Shown piece by piece: positions 1-8,064 of a stretch of DNA of 64,000 bases. This stretch comes from Idiomarina sp. PL1-037 (GTDB lineage: Bacteria; Pseudomonadota; Gammaproteobacteria; Enterobacterales; Alteromonadaceae). The stretch covers positions 1,984,001 through 2,048,000 of the forward strand of contig NZ_CP139873.1 of assembly GCF_034422975.1 (NCBI RefSeq), read 5' to 3'. Position numbers and translations under genes: made by a program. Under the pieces are notes generated by a model, which saw only the letters and a program-made list of their open reading frames with translations, was not told the origin of the DNA and searched no databases. Position 1 is the stretch's first letter. Every line of letters starts with the position of its first letter.

Positions 1-129
1 TAAGCGCCCCTGATTTATTTCTAATACGTCTGTTATCGGCACGCATTGCGGTTGCTTTAGTATTTCTGCAAGCAGAACGCCGTTATCTTTGGCATAATAG
101 CGTTATGTTTTATTCACTACGGAAATTCT

Positions 130-777
130 ATGTCAGACAGCTCTAACTCGCTTATGAAACAACGTTTTCGCGGCTACATGCCGGTAGTCGTCGATGTCGA
201 AACAGCGGGATTTAACGCAAAAACCGATGCGTTACTGGAAATAGCTGCAGTCTTGCTGGATTTCGATGACGACGGAATACTAAAGCCGGTCGATTCGGTT
301 CATTACCACGTAAAGCCCTTCGAAGGCGCCAACATTGAACAGGCAGCTATCGACTTTAACGGCATTGATCCGCACTGCCCCTTGCGCGGCGCCGTAGAGG
401 AAGGTGAAGCTCTGCGTGAGCTTTTCAAGCCTATACGAAAAGCACAGAAGGCCGCAGGTTGTCAGCGTAGTGTTTTAGTAGGGCATAACTCAAACTTTGA
501 TCACGGCTTTGTCATGGCCGCCGCTGAGCGTGCCAATTTAAAACGTAACCCATTTCACCCTTTTGTCAGTTTTGATACCACGTCGCTTGCAGCAATGACT
601 TTAGGACAAACTGTACTGATTAAAGCCTGCCAGGCAGCCGGTATTGAATTTGACAGCAAACAAGCACACTCAGCCTTATATGACACCGAACGCACCGCAG
701 AGCTCTATTGCTGGATGATTAACCGCTGGAAGGAATTGGGTGGCTGGCCGCCGGAATCACGTCAGGATAAAAGTTAA
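130..777 (+). CDS. rnt: Ribonuclease T
   Basis: This is a DEDD-family 3'-5' exoribonuclease that trims the 3' ends of tRNA and other stable RNAs in the cytoplasm. The 215-residue product matches the usual length. The catalytic residues sit where E. coli RNase T has them: D22 and E24 in VVDVETAG, D124 in GHNSNFD, and H180 and D185 in AHSALYDTERTAE. It is monocistronic and converges on the peroxiredoxin gene, with a shared hairpin terminator between them. A CATAAT -10-like box lies about 25 bases upstream of the start. The ATG is preceded only by a weak ribosome-binding site (GGAAATTCT). The assignment is secure. Confidence 0.96.
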   Translation: MSDSSNSLMKQRFRGYMPVVVDVETAGFNAKTDALLEIAAVLLDFDDDGILKPVDSVHYHVKPFEGANIEQAAIDFNGIDPHCPLRGAVEEGEALRELFKPIRKAQKAAGCQRSVLVGHNSNFDHGFVMAAAERANLKRNPFHPFVSFDTTSLAAMTLGQTVLIKACQAAGIEFDSKQAHSALYDTERTAELYCWMINRWKELGGWPPESRQDKS

Positions 778-805
778 CTGTACACAAGAAATTCAGACAT
801 AAAAA

Positions 806-829
806 AAAGCCGCTCAAACGAGCGGCTTT
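806..829. terminator. Bidirectional terminator between rnt and the peroxiredoxin gene
   Basis: A perfect 7-bp GC-rich stem (GCCGCTC / GAGCGGC) with an AAAC loop has an A-run on the left and a short T-run on the right. It can therefore stop transcripts from both converging genes. Confidence 0.85.
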
Positions 830-846
830 CTCAGTTCAGTAAACGC

Positions 847-1452
847 TTACAGTTTGTCAGCGTTTTTAGATAAGTAAGAAGCTACGCCTTCTGCGTTTTC
901 TTTCATGCCTTCTTTACCTTCTTCCCAGCCTGCTGGGCAAACTTCACCGTGCTTCTCGTGGAAGTTCAGTGCGTCAACCATACGTAGCATCTCGTCGATG
1001 TTACGGCCTAATGGCAAGTCGTTAACGACCTGGTGACGAACCATGCCTTCTTCATCAATTAAGAATGAACCACGGAACGCAACACCAGCTTGTGGGTGTT
1101 CAACGTCGTACGCTTTACAAATGCTGTGACGAACGTCAGCAACCAACGGGTATTTCACCTGACCAATACCACCAGCGTCGGTTGACGTATTACGCCATGC
1201 GCTGTGAGTAAACTGAGAGTCAATCGATACACCGATGACTTCTACGCCACGCTTTTTGAATTCGTCTAATCGTTTATCAAATGCAATTAGCTCTGAAGGA
1301 CATACAAAAGTGAAGTCCAACGGGTAGAAGAAAATAACTGCTTTTTTGCCTTTGATGGCATCTGACAGTTTGAAATTTTCAACAATTTCACCTGAACCTA
1401 ATACTGCTGCTGCAGTAAAATCAGGTGCCTTACGACCTACTAATACAGACAT
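847..1452 (-). CDS. 2-Cys peroxiredoxin (AhpC/TSA family)
   Basis: This thiol peroxidase reduces H2O2 and organic hydroperoxides in the cytoplasm, using thioredoxin or a dedicated reductase. The peroxidatic cysteine C51 lies in DFTFVCPSE and the resolving cysteine C172 in GEVCPAGW, so it is a typical 2-Cys enzyme. The GGIG loop is present (residues 94-97), while the C-terminal tail has YL rather than the YF of peroxide-sensitive enzymes. At 201 residues it is full length. It stands alone, next to glutaredoxin and superoxide dismutase genes, which forms an oxidative-stress neighbourhood. No AhpF partner is adjacent, so the reductant is not shown by context. An SD-like GGAGAG precedes the ATG. 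Confidence 0.93.
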   Translation of the reverse strand: MSVLVGRKAPDFTAAAVLGSGEIVENFKLSDAIKGKKAVIFFYPLDFTFVCPSELIAFDKRLDEFKKRGVEVIGVSIDSQFTHSAWRNTSTDAGGIGQVKYPLVADVRHSICKAYDVEHPQAGVAFRGSFLIDEEGMVRHQVVNDLPLGRNIDEMLRMVDALNFHEKHGEVCPAGWEEGKEGMKENAEGVASYLSKNADKL

Positions 1453-1573
1453 CGATTCTCTCCATTTAATGTTGAGTGTGTTAAATCTTCACCTGTAGTG
1501 ATGGGGGTACCTCAATGAAAAAACAAGGTCACTCACGACATTCACTACAGACTGTCTACTATTTGCTTAAATT

Positions 1574-1630
1574 CTATTCAGCTGAAGGCTACTTATTCCG
1601 CTGAAGGCTCTTTATTCAGCTGAAGGCTCC
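1574..1630 (-). repeat. Three tandem 19-bp repeats at the 3' end of grxD
   Basis: Three near-identical 19-bp units lie head to tail (1574-1592, 1593-1611, 1612-1630). Each carries CCTTCAGC(T/G)GAATA(A/G). The unit nearest the gene encodes the last residues of GrxD plus its stop. Because 19 is not a multiple of three, the next unit places the same PSAE-stop ending in another frame. Confidence 0.85.
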
Positions 1631-1950
1631 GGATGACGCTCTGCAACTTCAGAAACCAGTTCTTGCAACTCGCCGTTCTGGAACATTTCCATAATAATAT
1701 CACAACCGCCGACCAGTTCACCCTCAACCCAAAGCTGCGGGAAAGTTGGCCAGTTTGCGTATTTTGGCAGCTCTGCACGGATATCCGGATTTTGCAGGAT
1801 ATCGACGTAAGCAAACGCCTGCCCACAGCCCATCAAGGCTTGTGATGCCTGTGAAGAGAAACCACAGCTAGGCAACTTCGGAGAGCCTTTCATGTACAAC
1901 AGGATTGGGTTTTCTTCGATTTGCTGCTTAATTCTGTCAACCGTTTCCAT
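1612..1950 (-). CDS. grxD: Monothiol glutaredoxin (Grx4 type)
   Basis: This is a Fe-S cluster carrier and delivery protein of the CGFS glutaredoxin family. The CGFS active site is at residues 29-32, after the family start ETVDRIKQQIEENPILLYMKG, and the glutathione-binding segments TFPQLWVEGELVGGCD are present. The 112-residue length is normal. The tail ends HPEPSAE, encoded by one unit of a 19-bp tandem repeat that continues past the stop. The gene is divergent from sodB and shares its short upstream region. In E. coli the rnt, grxD and sodB genes are also close together. The assignment is secure. Confidence 0.95.
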   Translation of the reverse strand: METVDRIKQQIEENPILLYMKGSPKLPSCGFSSQASQALMGCGQAFAYVDILQNPDIRAELPKYANWPTFPQLWVEGELVGGCDIIMEMFQNGELQELVSEVAERHPEPSAE

Positions 1951-2151
1951 AACACCTCTGCTTAATATAATGGTTGATTAAAACACTCAGGTATTTTAAC
2001 ACAGCCTATAAAGTTTTGTCCTAAATTGGAAGATTTCCTTGAAAAGCAATCCAGTCAGCCCTATATATCGTAAGGTATAACAAGAAAGAACTTGCACAAG
2101 TTAACGTGCAGGTCGCACATTTGCACTCATAAAGAACGGAGAGAAAAAATT

Positions 2152-2733
2152 ATGGCATTTGAACTACCGGCTCTTCCATACGAGAAAAACGCTCTGGCAC
2201 CACATATTTCAGAAGAAACTCTGGAATACCATTATGGCAAGCATCACGCAACTTACGTGAGCAAACTGAACGACGCCGTTAAAGGTACCGATCTTGAGAG
2301 CAAGTCTCTGGAAGACATTATTAAGTCTGAAAAAGGCGGCCTGTTCAACAACGCTGCACAGGTATGGAACCACACTTTCTACTGGAACTGCCTAAGCCCG
2401 AACGGCGGTGGCGAACCAACAGGCGCGATTGCTGATGCAATTAACGCTAAATTCGGTTCTTTCGACAAATTCAAAGAAGAGTTCAACGCAAGCGCTGCCG
2501 GCAACTTCGGTTCTGGCTGGACATGGCTTGTGAAAAAATCTGACGGTTCTGTCGATTTACTGAACACTGACGACGCAGATACTCCTGTCGCTCACGACGG
2601 CGTAGAAGCTCTGCTGACCGTTGATGTTTGGGAACACGCCTACTACATCGACTACCGTAACTCTCGTCCTAACTACTTAGAAGCTTTCTGGAAGCTGGTA
2701 AACTGGGACTTCGTGAACAAGAACTTTGCGTAA
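2152..2733 (+). CDS. sodB: Superoxide dismutase [Fe]
   Basis: It dismutates superoxide to O2 and H2O2 in the cytoplasm using iron. The chosen start gives MAFELPALPYEKNAL, the standard N-terminus, with CGGAGAGA just upstream; an in-frame ATG 60 bases earlier would add an unconserved extension. Metal ligands are visible: H27 (YHYGKHH), the NHTFYWNC helix, and DVWEHAYYIDY with the Asp and His pair. The residue pattern AAGNFGSGW before this motif fits the iron-type enzyme. The product is 193 residues, the usual size. A strong hairpin terminator follows. Confidence 0.97.
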   Translation: MAFELPALPYEKNALAPHISEETLEYHYGKHHATYVSKLNDAVKGTDLESKSLEDIIKSEKGGLFNNAAQVWNHTFYWNCLSPNGGGEPTGAIADAINAKFGSFDKFKEEFNASAAGNFGSGWTWLVKKSDGSVDLLNTDDADTPVAHDGVEALLTVDVWEHAYYIDYRNSRPNYLEAFWKLVNWDFVNKNFA

Positions 2734-2755
2734 AGCAAACTTGTGAATGACGATT

Positions 2756-2783
2756 AAAGGCGCCTCTTTTTTGGCGCCTTTTT
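2756..2783 (+). terminator. Rho-independent terminator of sodB
   Basis: A 9-bp stem AAAGGCGCC / GGCGCCTTT with a T-rich loop is followed by a T-run, 23 bases after the sodB stop. Confidence 0.9.
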
Positions 2784-3077
2784 AATAAAACCAACCAAAA
2801 AATAAAAACTAACAAATACCAACAAAGCCACACAGATTAATCTCTCGTCCCTCTAATACCGCCTTAACGTCAACATATTGCTCATATCTCCTCAACTTTC
2901 TAAATCTACAACCTCTTTCGGTTTCCATTAACCAACACTTAACTTTGTCGACAAAATTACGACTTTGGTCTCAATTTACCAATTATGGTGATTAGAACTA
3001 TAGAAACTGTCGACACTATATGATTAATTACATACTACAAAGTTGATTGTGACGCTCTGAAAATAAGGCTGTGAACA
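2784..3077. other. AT-rich gap before the acyl-CoA synthetase gene
   Basis: About 290 bases with no convincing reading frame. The last 130 bases hold two TGTCGACA palindromes (2946-2953, the centre of TTTGTCGACAAA, and 3008-3015), 62 bp apart centre to centre, close to six helical turns. They look like paired binding sites of a dimeric regulator for the downstream gene. An AAGG-like ribosome-binding site precedes the start. Confidence 0.5.
2944..3015 (+). promoter_or_regulatory. Paired TGTCGACA palindromes (possible operators)
   Basis: Two identical 8-bp palindromes lie 60-130 bases before the acyl-CoA synthetase start. The first is embedded in a 12-bp perfect palindrome. The regulator is not identified; the motif does not match FadR or the PsrA consensus I know. 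Confidence 0.4.
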
Positions 3078-4775
3078 ATGAATAAACAACATCAAGAAAA
3101 TATGACCCCCTCTTTAAGTATCAGTAACTATCAGGGAACTACGGAAATTCCGCTCAGCGAATTGACGATAGGCACTCATTTAACTCATATTGTCGACGCA
3201 TACCCCGATCGTGAGGCGATTGTCGTAAAACACCAAGGTATTCGCTGGACTTACCGCCAATACTTACGTGAAATTGAACGTGTCGCTACCGGCTTACTGG
3301 CAATAGGAGTAAAACCAGGAGAGCGAGTCGGCATTTGGTCTCCAAACAATATTGAGTGGTCTTTAGTGCAAATGGCGACAGCTAAAATAGGTGCAATTAT
3401 GGTGTGCGTTAACCCCGCTTACCGCCCTCATGAGTTAGAGTTCGCTATCAACAGCGTCGAAGTTAAATACCTCGTTGTTGCACAGCAGTTTAAAAGTTCG
3501 AATTACATTGAAATGCTTAATGAACTGGCTCCTGAACTTAAAAATCATGCTTCTGACACAACCCTAAACCGATTACCCTCGTTAAAGAAAGTCATTAGCA
3601 TTGGAGAGAAAAGTCACCCCGGAATCTTGCCCTTTACGCAATTACAGGCACTTGGCAACGAACAGCATTATGCACAAATGCGCGAAATCGAAGCCTCGTT
3701 AAGTGCTTACGATCCAATTAATATTCAATTTACTTCAGGCACTACAGGCAATCCTAAGGGCGCAACCCTAAGCCACCGAAATATTCTGAATAATGGTCGG
3801 CTAGTGGCTCGTTCCATGCACTTAACTGAACAAGATCGTCTTTGCATCCCGGTACCTCTTTATCACTGCTTTGGCATGGTTCTGGGTAATTTGGCGTGCC
3901 TCGCATCTGGGGCTTGCGCCATATTTCCCGGACCATCATTTGAACCAACCACCACGCTTGAAACAGTAGAGCAGGAAAAGTGTACCGCTCTGCACGGTGT
4001 CCCCACTATGTTTATTGCTCAACTTGAGCATCCTGACTTTTATCGCTATGACCTCAGTAGTCTTCGCACAGGTGTTATGGCAGGCAGCACCTGCCCCGAA
4101 GAGCTGATGCGTAAAGTTCATAGTGACTTTCATATGCAGCAGGTGGTAATTGGATACGGCCAAACCGAATGTAGCCCCATAAACCATATTACCGATACTG
4201 ACTCGCCCTTAGAGAAACAAGTAAAGACTGTCGGTCGCGCAATGCCACACACAGAAGTAAAAATTATTAACCATAACGGTGATATTGCCGCCGTTGGTGA
4301 AGCCGGAGAAATTTGTGCCCGGGGATATTGTGTTATGCAAGGATACTGGGGGGACGAAGAAAAAACCAGAAACACCATAGACTCTGAGGGCTGGCTGCAC
4401 TCGGGTGATCTCGGTGAAATGGATGAGTCGGGTTATGTCACTATTGTCGGGCGTATAAAGGACCTTATTATTCGCGGTGGCGAGAATATTTATCCAAGAG
4501 AAATTGAAGAGGTTCTGTATTTACACGATGACGTTAGCGACGCTGCGGTTTTTGGAGTTCCAGACAAAAAGTTTGGCGAACAAGTCTGCTTATGGTTGAG
4601 AACAAAAGAGGGTCACAAAATAACAGAAGAAGAAATTCGTGCTTACTTAAAAGAACAGTTAGCCTATTTTAAAGTGCCTAAATACATTCGCATTGTCGAT
4701 GAGTATCCCATGACCGTTACCGGAAAATTGCAAAAATTCAAAATGCGTAAGCAAATGACAGAAGAGCTGGACTAA
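3078..4775 (+). CDS. AMP-dependent acyl-CoA synthetase (ligase)
   Basis: An ANL-superfamily enzyme that activates a carboxylic acid with ATP and joins it to CoA. The P-loop motif FTSGTTGNPKGA is at about residues 217-228, the A5-type GYGQTECSP at about 359, the hinge region GWLHSGDLGEMDE and GRIKDLIIRGGENIYP at about 440-480, and the catalytic lysine near the end in VTGKLQKFKM. At 565 residues it is full length. The pattern fits the medium- or long-chain fatty acyl-CoA synthetase group rather than acetyl-CoA synthetase; the substrate cannot be told from sequence. It is a single-gene unit with its own upstream region containing paired palindromes. It is distinct from the FadD further along. 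Confidence 0.88.
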   Translation: MNKQHQENMTPSLSISNYQGTTEIPLSELTIGTHLTHIVDAYPDREAIVVKHQGIRWTYRQYLREIERVATGLLAIGVKPGERVGIWSPNNIEWSLVQMATAKIGAIMVCVNPAYRPHELEFAINSVEVKYLVVAQQFKSSNYIEMLNELAPELKNHASDTTLNRLPSLKKVISIGEKSHPGILPFTQLQALGNEQHYAQMREIEASLSAYDPINIQFTSGTTGNPKGATLSHRNILNNGRLVARSMHLTEQDRLCIPVPLYHCFGMVLGNLACLASGACAIFPGPSFEPTTTLETVEQEKCTALHGVPTMFIAQLEHPDFYRYDLSSLRTGVMAGSTCPEELMRKVHSDFHMQQVVIGYGQTECSPINHITDTDSPLEKQVKTVGRAMPHTEVKIINHNGDIAAVGEAGEICARGYCVMQGYWGDEEKTRNTIDSEGWLHSGDLGEMDESGYVTIVGRIKDLIIRGGENIYPREIEEVLYLHDDVSDAAVFGVPDKKFGEQVCLWLRTKEGHKITEEEIRAYLKEQLAYFKVPKYIRIVDEYPMTVTGKLQKFKMRKQMTEELD

Positions 4776-4829
4776 AGATATAGATACCGGAGCAAGGAAG
4801 TTAACTGCATCAGGTTATCAGCACAAGGT

Positions 4830-4855
4830 GACTCCACAACTACCATAGTGGAGTC
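4830..4855. terminator. Inverted repeat after the acyl-CoA synthetase gene
   Basis: An 8-bp perfect stem GACTCCAC / GTGGAGTC with a 10-base loop lies between the two converging genes. There is no T-run, so it may be a weak or Rho-assisted terminator. Confidence 0.45.
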
Positions 4856-4910
4856 GCTTACCCCCGAAAAAGCTCTCAGCTTATGCTCCCGTATAGCCCA
4901 GCGGTTTTTA

Positions 4911-5405
4911 TTAAAGATCACCCTCAACTTTATTGAGTATCAAACTGCGATGAATAATACCAAGTTCAAAACGGCTATCATTTGCATTAACTGTGTTATC
5001 ACCAAGAAGAAAGTATTCTTCTTCGTCTGTTGTATAGACGTTATTAGAATACTTTTTTCGCTTTATAACGGCGCTAGCCGGCAAGTAATGCACTCCAGAC
5101 TCAATCAGCTTTTCTGGTAGCTTTACTTTCTCATCATTTATATAGACACCATCTTCTTCGAGCCGAATCGTTTCATTGGGCAGACCTATGACTCTAAAAA
5201 CCAAAAGGTTAAATTGCTGAGGATTTTTTACAGCCACCACATCCCAGCGGCTGGGTTCATAGCCAAAAGACGAGAGAATCCCTATTTTAACTGTCTTCCC
5301 GGCTTTTATTGTCGGCTCCATTGAGGAACCATTTTGAACGAATTCACGGCTAAAAGCAGACACACTGAACAATATCGCAGTTATCAAAAAAATCCATTTT
5401 TTCAC
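4911..5405 (-). CDS. Signal peptidase I-like (S26) protein lacking the usual lysine
   Basis: A 164-residue protein with an N-terminal hydrophobic segment (residues 3-17), then the S26 serine box GSSMEPTI at about 27-34, the segment FRVIGLPNETI, and the C-terminal box YFLLGDNTVNANDSR. These are conserved boxes of type I leader peptidases. In LepB the segment KRxxGLPGD carries the general-base lysine; here that position is phenylalanine (codon TTT). It is much shorter than LepB (about 320 residues) and has one possible membrane anchor, resembling small TraF-like or conjugative S26 proteins. It may be inactive or use another residue. It stands alone, convergent to the acyl-CoA synthetase, just downstream of a kelch-like fragment on the same strand. 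No obvious substrate gene is near. Confidence 0.7.
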   Translation of the reverse strand: MKKWIFLITAILFSVSAFSREFVQNGSSMEPTIKAGKTVKIGILSSFGYEPSRWDVVAVKNPQQFNLLVFRVIGLPNETIRLEEDGVYINDEKVKLPEKLIESGVHYLPASAVIKRKKYSNNVYTTDEEEYFLLGDNTVNANDSRFELGIIHRSLILNKVEGDL

Positions 5406-5421
5406 TATTAATATCCTTTAT

Positions 5422-5544
5422 TTAGGCTTTGTAAATTTTCCATACCTTATCAGCCATATAACCGTCGAAGGTACCCAGTAAATATAAGTTCGTATCAACC
5501 ACTGCAACTCTTGTCCCCAAATGGTCTGGCGCTGCGCTTTTATT
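5422..5544 (-). pseudogene. Kelch-like C-terminal fragment (possible gene remnant)
   Basis: A 40-codon open stretch without a proper start reads TRVAVVDTNLYLLGTFDGY followed by VWKIYKA and a stop. That resembles one kelch/beta-propeller repeat (R-x-A-V-V-D-x-x-L-Y-L-x-G-x-x-D-G). It has no upstream continuation: an in-frame TAG lies directly before it. It sits 16 bases upstream of the S26-like gene on the same strand. I infer a decayed gene end; chance similarity cannot be excluded. Confidence 0.35.
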
Positions 5545-5670
5545 CTATGGCTTACTTAACTGGCATCTGTGGAAATGGTGCCTCGACAGTCCTCGGGTTA
5601 CACGAAAGTGACGTTGAGCACTGATACGTCTACACTGTGCAGTATTGTTCGCTTTAGCGGAGGCTATATT

Positions 5671-8031
5671 ATGTACGGCAGCTCATTCAGTCAATTCGGT
5701 GATTATCTGCGAGAAAAATGGGCCTCTCCGCGTCGCATTCGGTTCTGGCTGTTGGTACTGGTTATTCTCTACACCTTAGTGGGCTTTTTTGCCTTGCCCT
5801 GGATAATCCAGTACGTTGCGGTGAATACCGCTAAACAAGATTTTGGCCGTGAGTTGCGCATAGAGTCGGTGCACACTAACCCGTATACACTAACGCTTAG
5901 AATGAACGGCGTTACGCTAAATGACAAAGATGATCGGCAGTTATTTGGCTGGGGCAATCTGTTCGTCAACCTGGAATGGTCGAGCATTATTGACCAAACC
6001 TGGGCTATCGAAGCAATTCAAATAAACAAGCTAATGATTCAGGAAGAACGCTTTGCCTCAGGTGAAACGCGCCTATCCCGTCTCGCCGCCGAGAGCTCTG
6101 ATCCAGAATCGGAGAAAAAAGAACCTGGGAAAGAAGAATCTGCGGAAATGCCTGCCTTACGCATCAGAGACTTTAAGTTGGAAAACGGCGTTCTGCGTTT
6201 TTCTGACAACTTAAAAAACGTGACGACTAATGATGATACCGAGCCCAAACAGGTGTCACTGGCTCTGCAGAACATAGGCCTTTCCGTAAAGGATTTCACC
6301 CTGCAAAATGACGCGAGCTTCCCGCTGCGCCTGAAAGGTCAGCTTACAAAGGGCGGTAAACTCGCCTTCGACGGAACCTTTCAATTATTGCCGAGCCCAG
6401 CTCTGGAGGGAAATGCCGAGATTAATAAGCTGGAGTTTAAGCAAGCTGCCCCTTACTTGCAGCAGTTTATGAACATGCAGCTCGAAAACGGAACACTAAC
6501 CCTGAATGGGAAAATGAGTACCAATGCACAACAACCTTTTGCTTTTAAAGGCACTGCGAACATTAACACACTGAATATCAAAGAAGCCTCTAACGACGAA
6601 ACTCTCCTTGGATGGGATAGCCTTAAAACCGAACAGTTTGATTTGAACATAGCAAACAAAGAGATTGAAACAGCGCCTATTGTCGTTAAAGGTTTATCCG
6701 GCCGGGTGGTCATTAACCAGGACAAAACCACTAACTTCGGACAGCTTGTCGTTGATGCGCAGGCAGACACAAAAGACAATACGAGTAAAAGCAAGGAAAC
6801 CAAACCGTTCGGTATCACTATAGAAGGTGTTGAACTGTCTGACGGAGACATTCAGTTTGCCGATAACTCTCTGCCGCTGCCCTTCTCTACAAGTATTCAT
6901 ACGCTAAGCGGAGAAGTGTCTACTTTGAGTTCAAATTCGTCTGAGCCGGCACGGGTGGAGCTGGAAGGCGAGGTCGCAGAATATGGCCTGGCACAGGTAA
7001 ACGGCACCGTTCACGCCTGGCATCCAACGCGCCAGACGAGTATTAATGTCAGATTCCGTAATCTTCAGATCCCGGAGTACTCTCCTTACACCGTGAACTT
7101 TGCCGGCCGAAAAATAGCAGCCGGCACGATGGATATTGATCTCGACTACACCGTTAATAAGACGAAGCTCGATGGCCAAAATAACCTGGTGCTACATGAC
7201 CTGAAACTGGGTGAAAAAATGGAATCCAGCGACGCGATGGATCTACCGCTGGACCTCGCCATTGCATTGCTGCAGGACAGCGACGGTGTCATTGACCTAA
7301 ATCTGCCGGTGAGTGGAGATGTTGGCAACCCGCAGTTCGACTTTGGCAAAGTTATCCAACAGGCCGTGGGAGACGCTATTAAGTCTGTCGTTACCGCACC
7401 TTTCAGCTTTTTAGCTAATCTTGTAGGCGCGGACTCAGAAGAAATGGGTAAAGTCGAGTTTCCGGAAGGTCGTACCCATTTGCTCCCTCCCCAACGTGAA
7501 CGTATTGCTAAGCTCCGCGAAGCCCTCAACGAGCGCCCGGCTCTGGCTCTGGAGCTAGCAGGTCCATTCAACCGGGCTTTCGATGCTCCTGCTCTGAAAG
7601 AAGATAAAGCGATGAAAGTATTACAACAACGTCTGGCGGAAGAAGGACGCGAGGTAGAGGAGCCAAGCCTGACAAGCGAGTCGAATCAGGCTGCTATGGA
7701 GGCAATATTCTCCTCTCATTACCCGGACACAGAACTCGAAACCGTAAAAGATCGTTTCACTGAAAAACAAAGTGAGTCATCCGATGAAGCGACATTCGAC
7801 GCGCTGGCCTATCGCAACCACCTAGCTGAAAAGGTTATAGCAGCGCAGTCGATTACAAATGAGGAGTTCAAAGCTATCGCAAATGCACGTGCAGAGGCTG
7901 TACGCGACGCTTTGGTCAACAATCCTAAGAGCGGTATATCTGCTGACCGGGTGCGTATTAGAGAGCCTCAGGAAGTCGATTCAGTAGAAGGCGAACGGAT
8001 TGCCATGGAACTTGCTGTTACAACGGATTAA
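5671..8031 (+). CDS. DUF748 / AsmA-like envelope protein
   Basis: A 786-residue protein with one N-terminal membrane segment (about residues 25-45) and a long beta-rich periplasmic body, containing the AsmA-like layout of repeated low-complexity beta segments such as LRLKGQLTKGGKLAFDGTF. The late segment DLPLDLAIALLQDSDGVIDLNLPVSGDV is the hallmark of the DUF748 family. A charged linker (ESEKKEPGKEESAEM) follows the first third. Related AsmA-like proteins act in lipid transfer or envelope homeostasis; the exact role here is unknown. I chose the ATG preceded by AGCGGAGGC; a longer frame begins about 100 bases upstream but lacks a good ribosome-binding site. It converges on mtfA. Confidence 0.82.
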   Translation: MYGSSFSQFGDYLREKWASPRRIRFWLLVLVILYTLVGFFALPWIIQYVAVNTAKQDFGRELRIESVHTNPYTLTLRMNGVTLNDKDDRQLFGWGNLFVNLEWSSIIDQTWAIEAIQINKLMIQEERFASGETRLSRLAAESSDPESEKKEPGKEESAEMPALRIRDFKLENGVLRFSDNLKNVTTNDDTEPKQVSLALQNIGLSVKDFTLQNDASFPLRLKGQLTKGGKLAFDGTFQLLPSPALEGNAEINKLEFKQAAPYLQQFMNMQLENGTLTLNGKMSTNAQQPFAFKGTANINTLNIKEASNDETLLGWDSLKTEQFDLNIANKEIETAPIVVKGLSGRVVINQDKTTNFGQLVVDAQADTKDNTSKSKETKPFGITIEGVELSDGDIQFADNSLPLPFSTSIHTLSGEVSTLSSNSSEPARVELEGEVAEYGLAQVNGTVHAWHPTRQTSINVRFRNLQIPEYSPYTVNFAGRKIAAGTMDIDLDYTVNKTKLDGQNNLVLHDLKLGEKMESSDAMDLPLDLAIALLQDSDGVIDLNLPVSGDVGNPQFDFGKVIQQAVGDAIKSVVTAPFSFLANLVGADSEEMGKVEFPEGRTHLLPPQRERIAKLREALNERPALALELAGPFNRAFDAPALKEDKAMKVLQQRLAEEGREVEEPSLTSESNQAAMEAIFSSHYPDTELETVKDRFTEKQSESSDEATFDALAYRNHLAEKVIAAQSITNEEFKAIANARAEAVRDALVNNPKSGISADRVRIREPQEVDSVEGERIAMELAVTTD

Positions 8032-8064
8032 GCCGTCCGCGCTGTTGGAGCACAGCAATATTCG

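Noticed and set aside
2092..2151. An upstream in-frame start for sodB
   Set aside because: It would add 20 unconserved, Cys/His-rich residues. The second ATG has a good SD and the standard N-terminus.
4848..5120. A 90-codon plus-strand frame over the S26-like gene
   Set aside because: It is antisense to a gene with clear S26 motifs, has no ribosome-binding site and no recognisable domain.
7146..7571. A 141-codon minus-strand frame inside the DUF748 gene
   Set aside because: It is an antisense shadow: Arg/Ser-rich composition, no ribosome-binding site, and the plus-strand frame is clearly coding.
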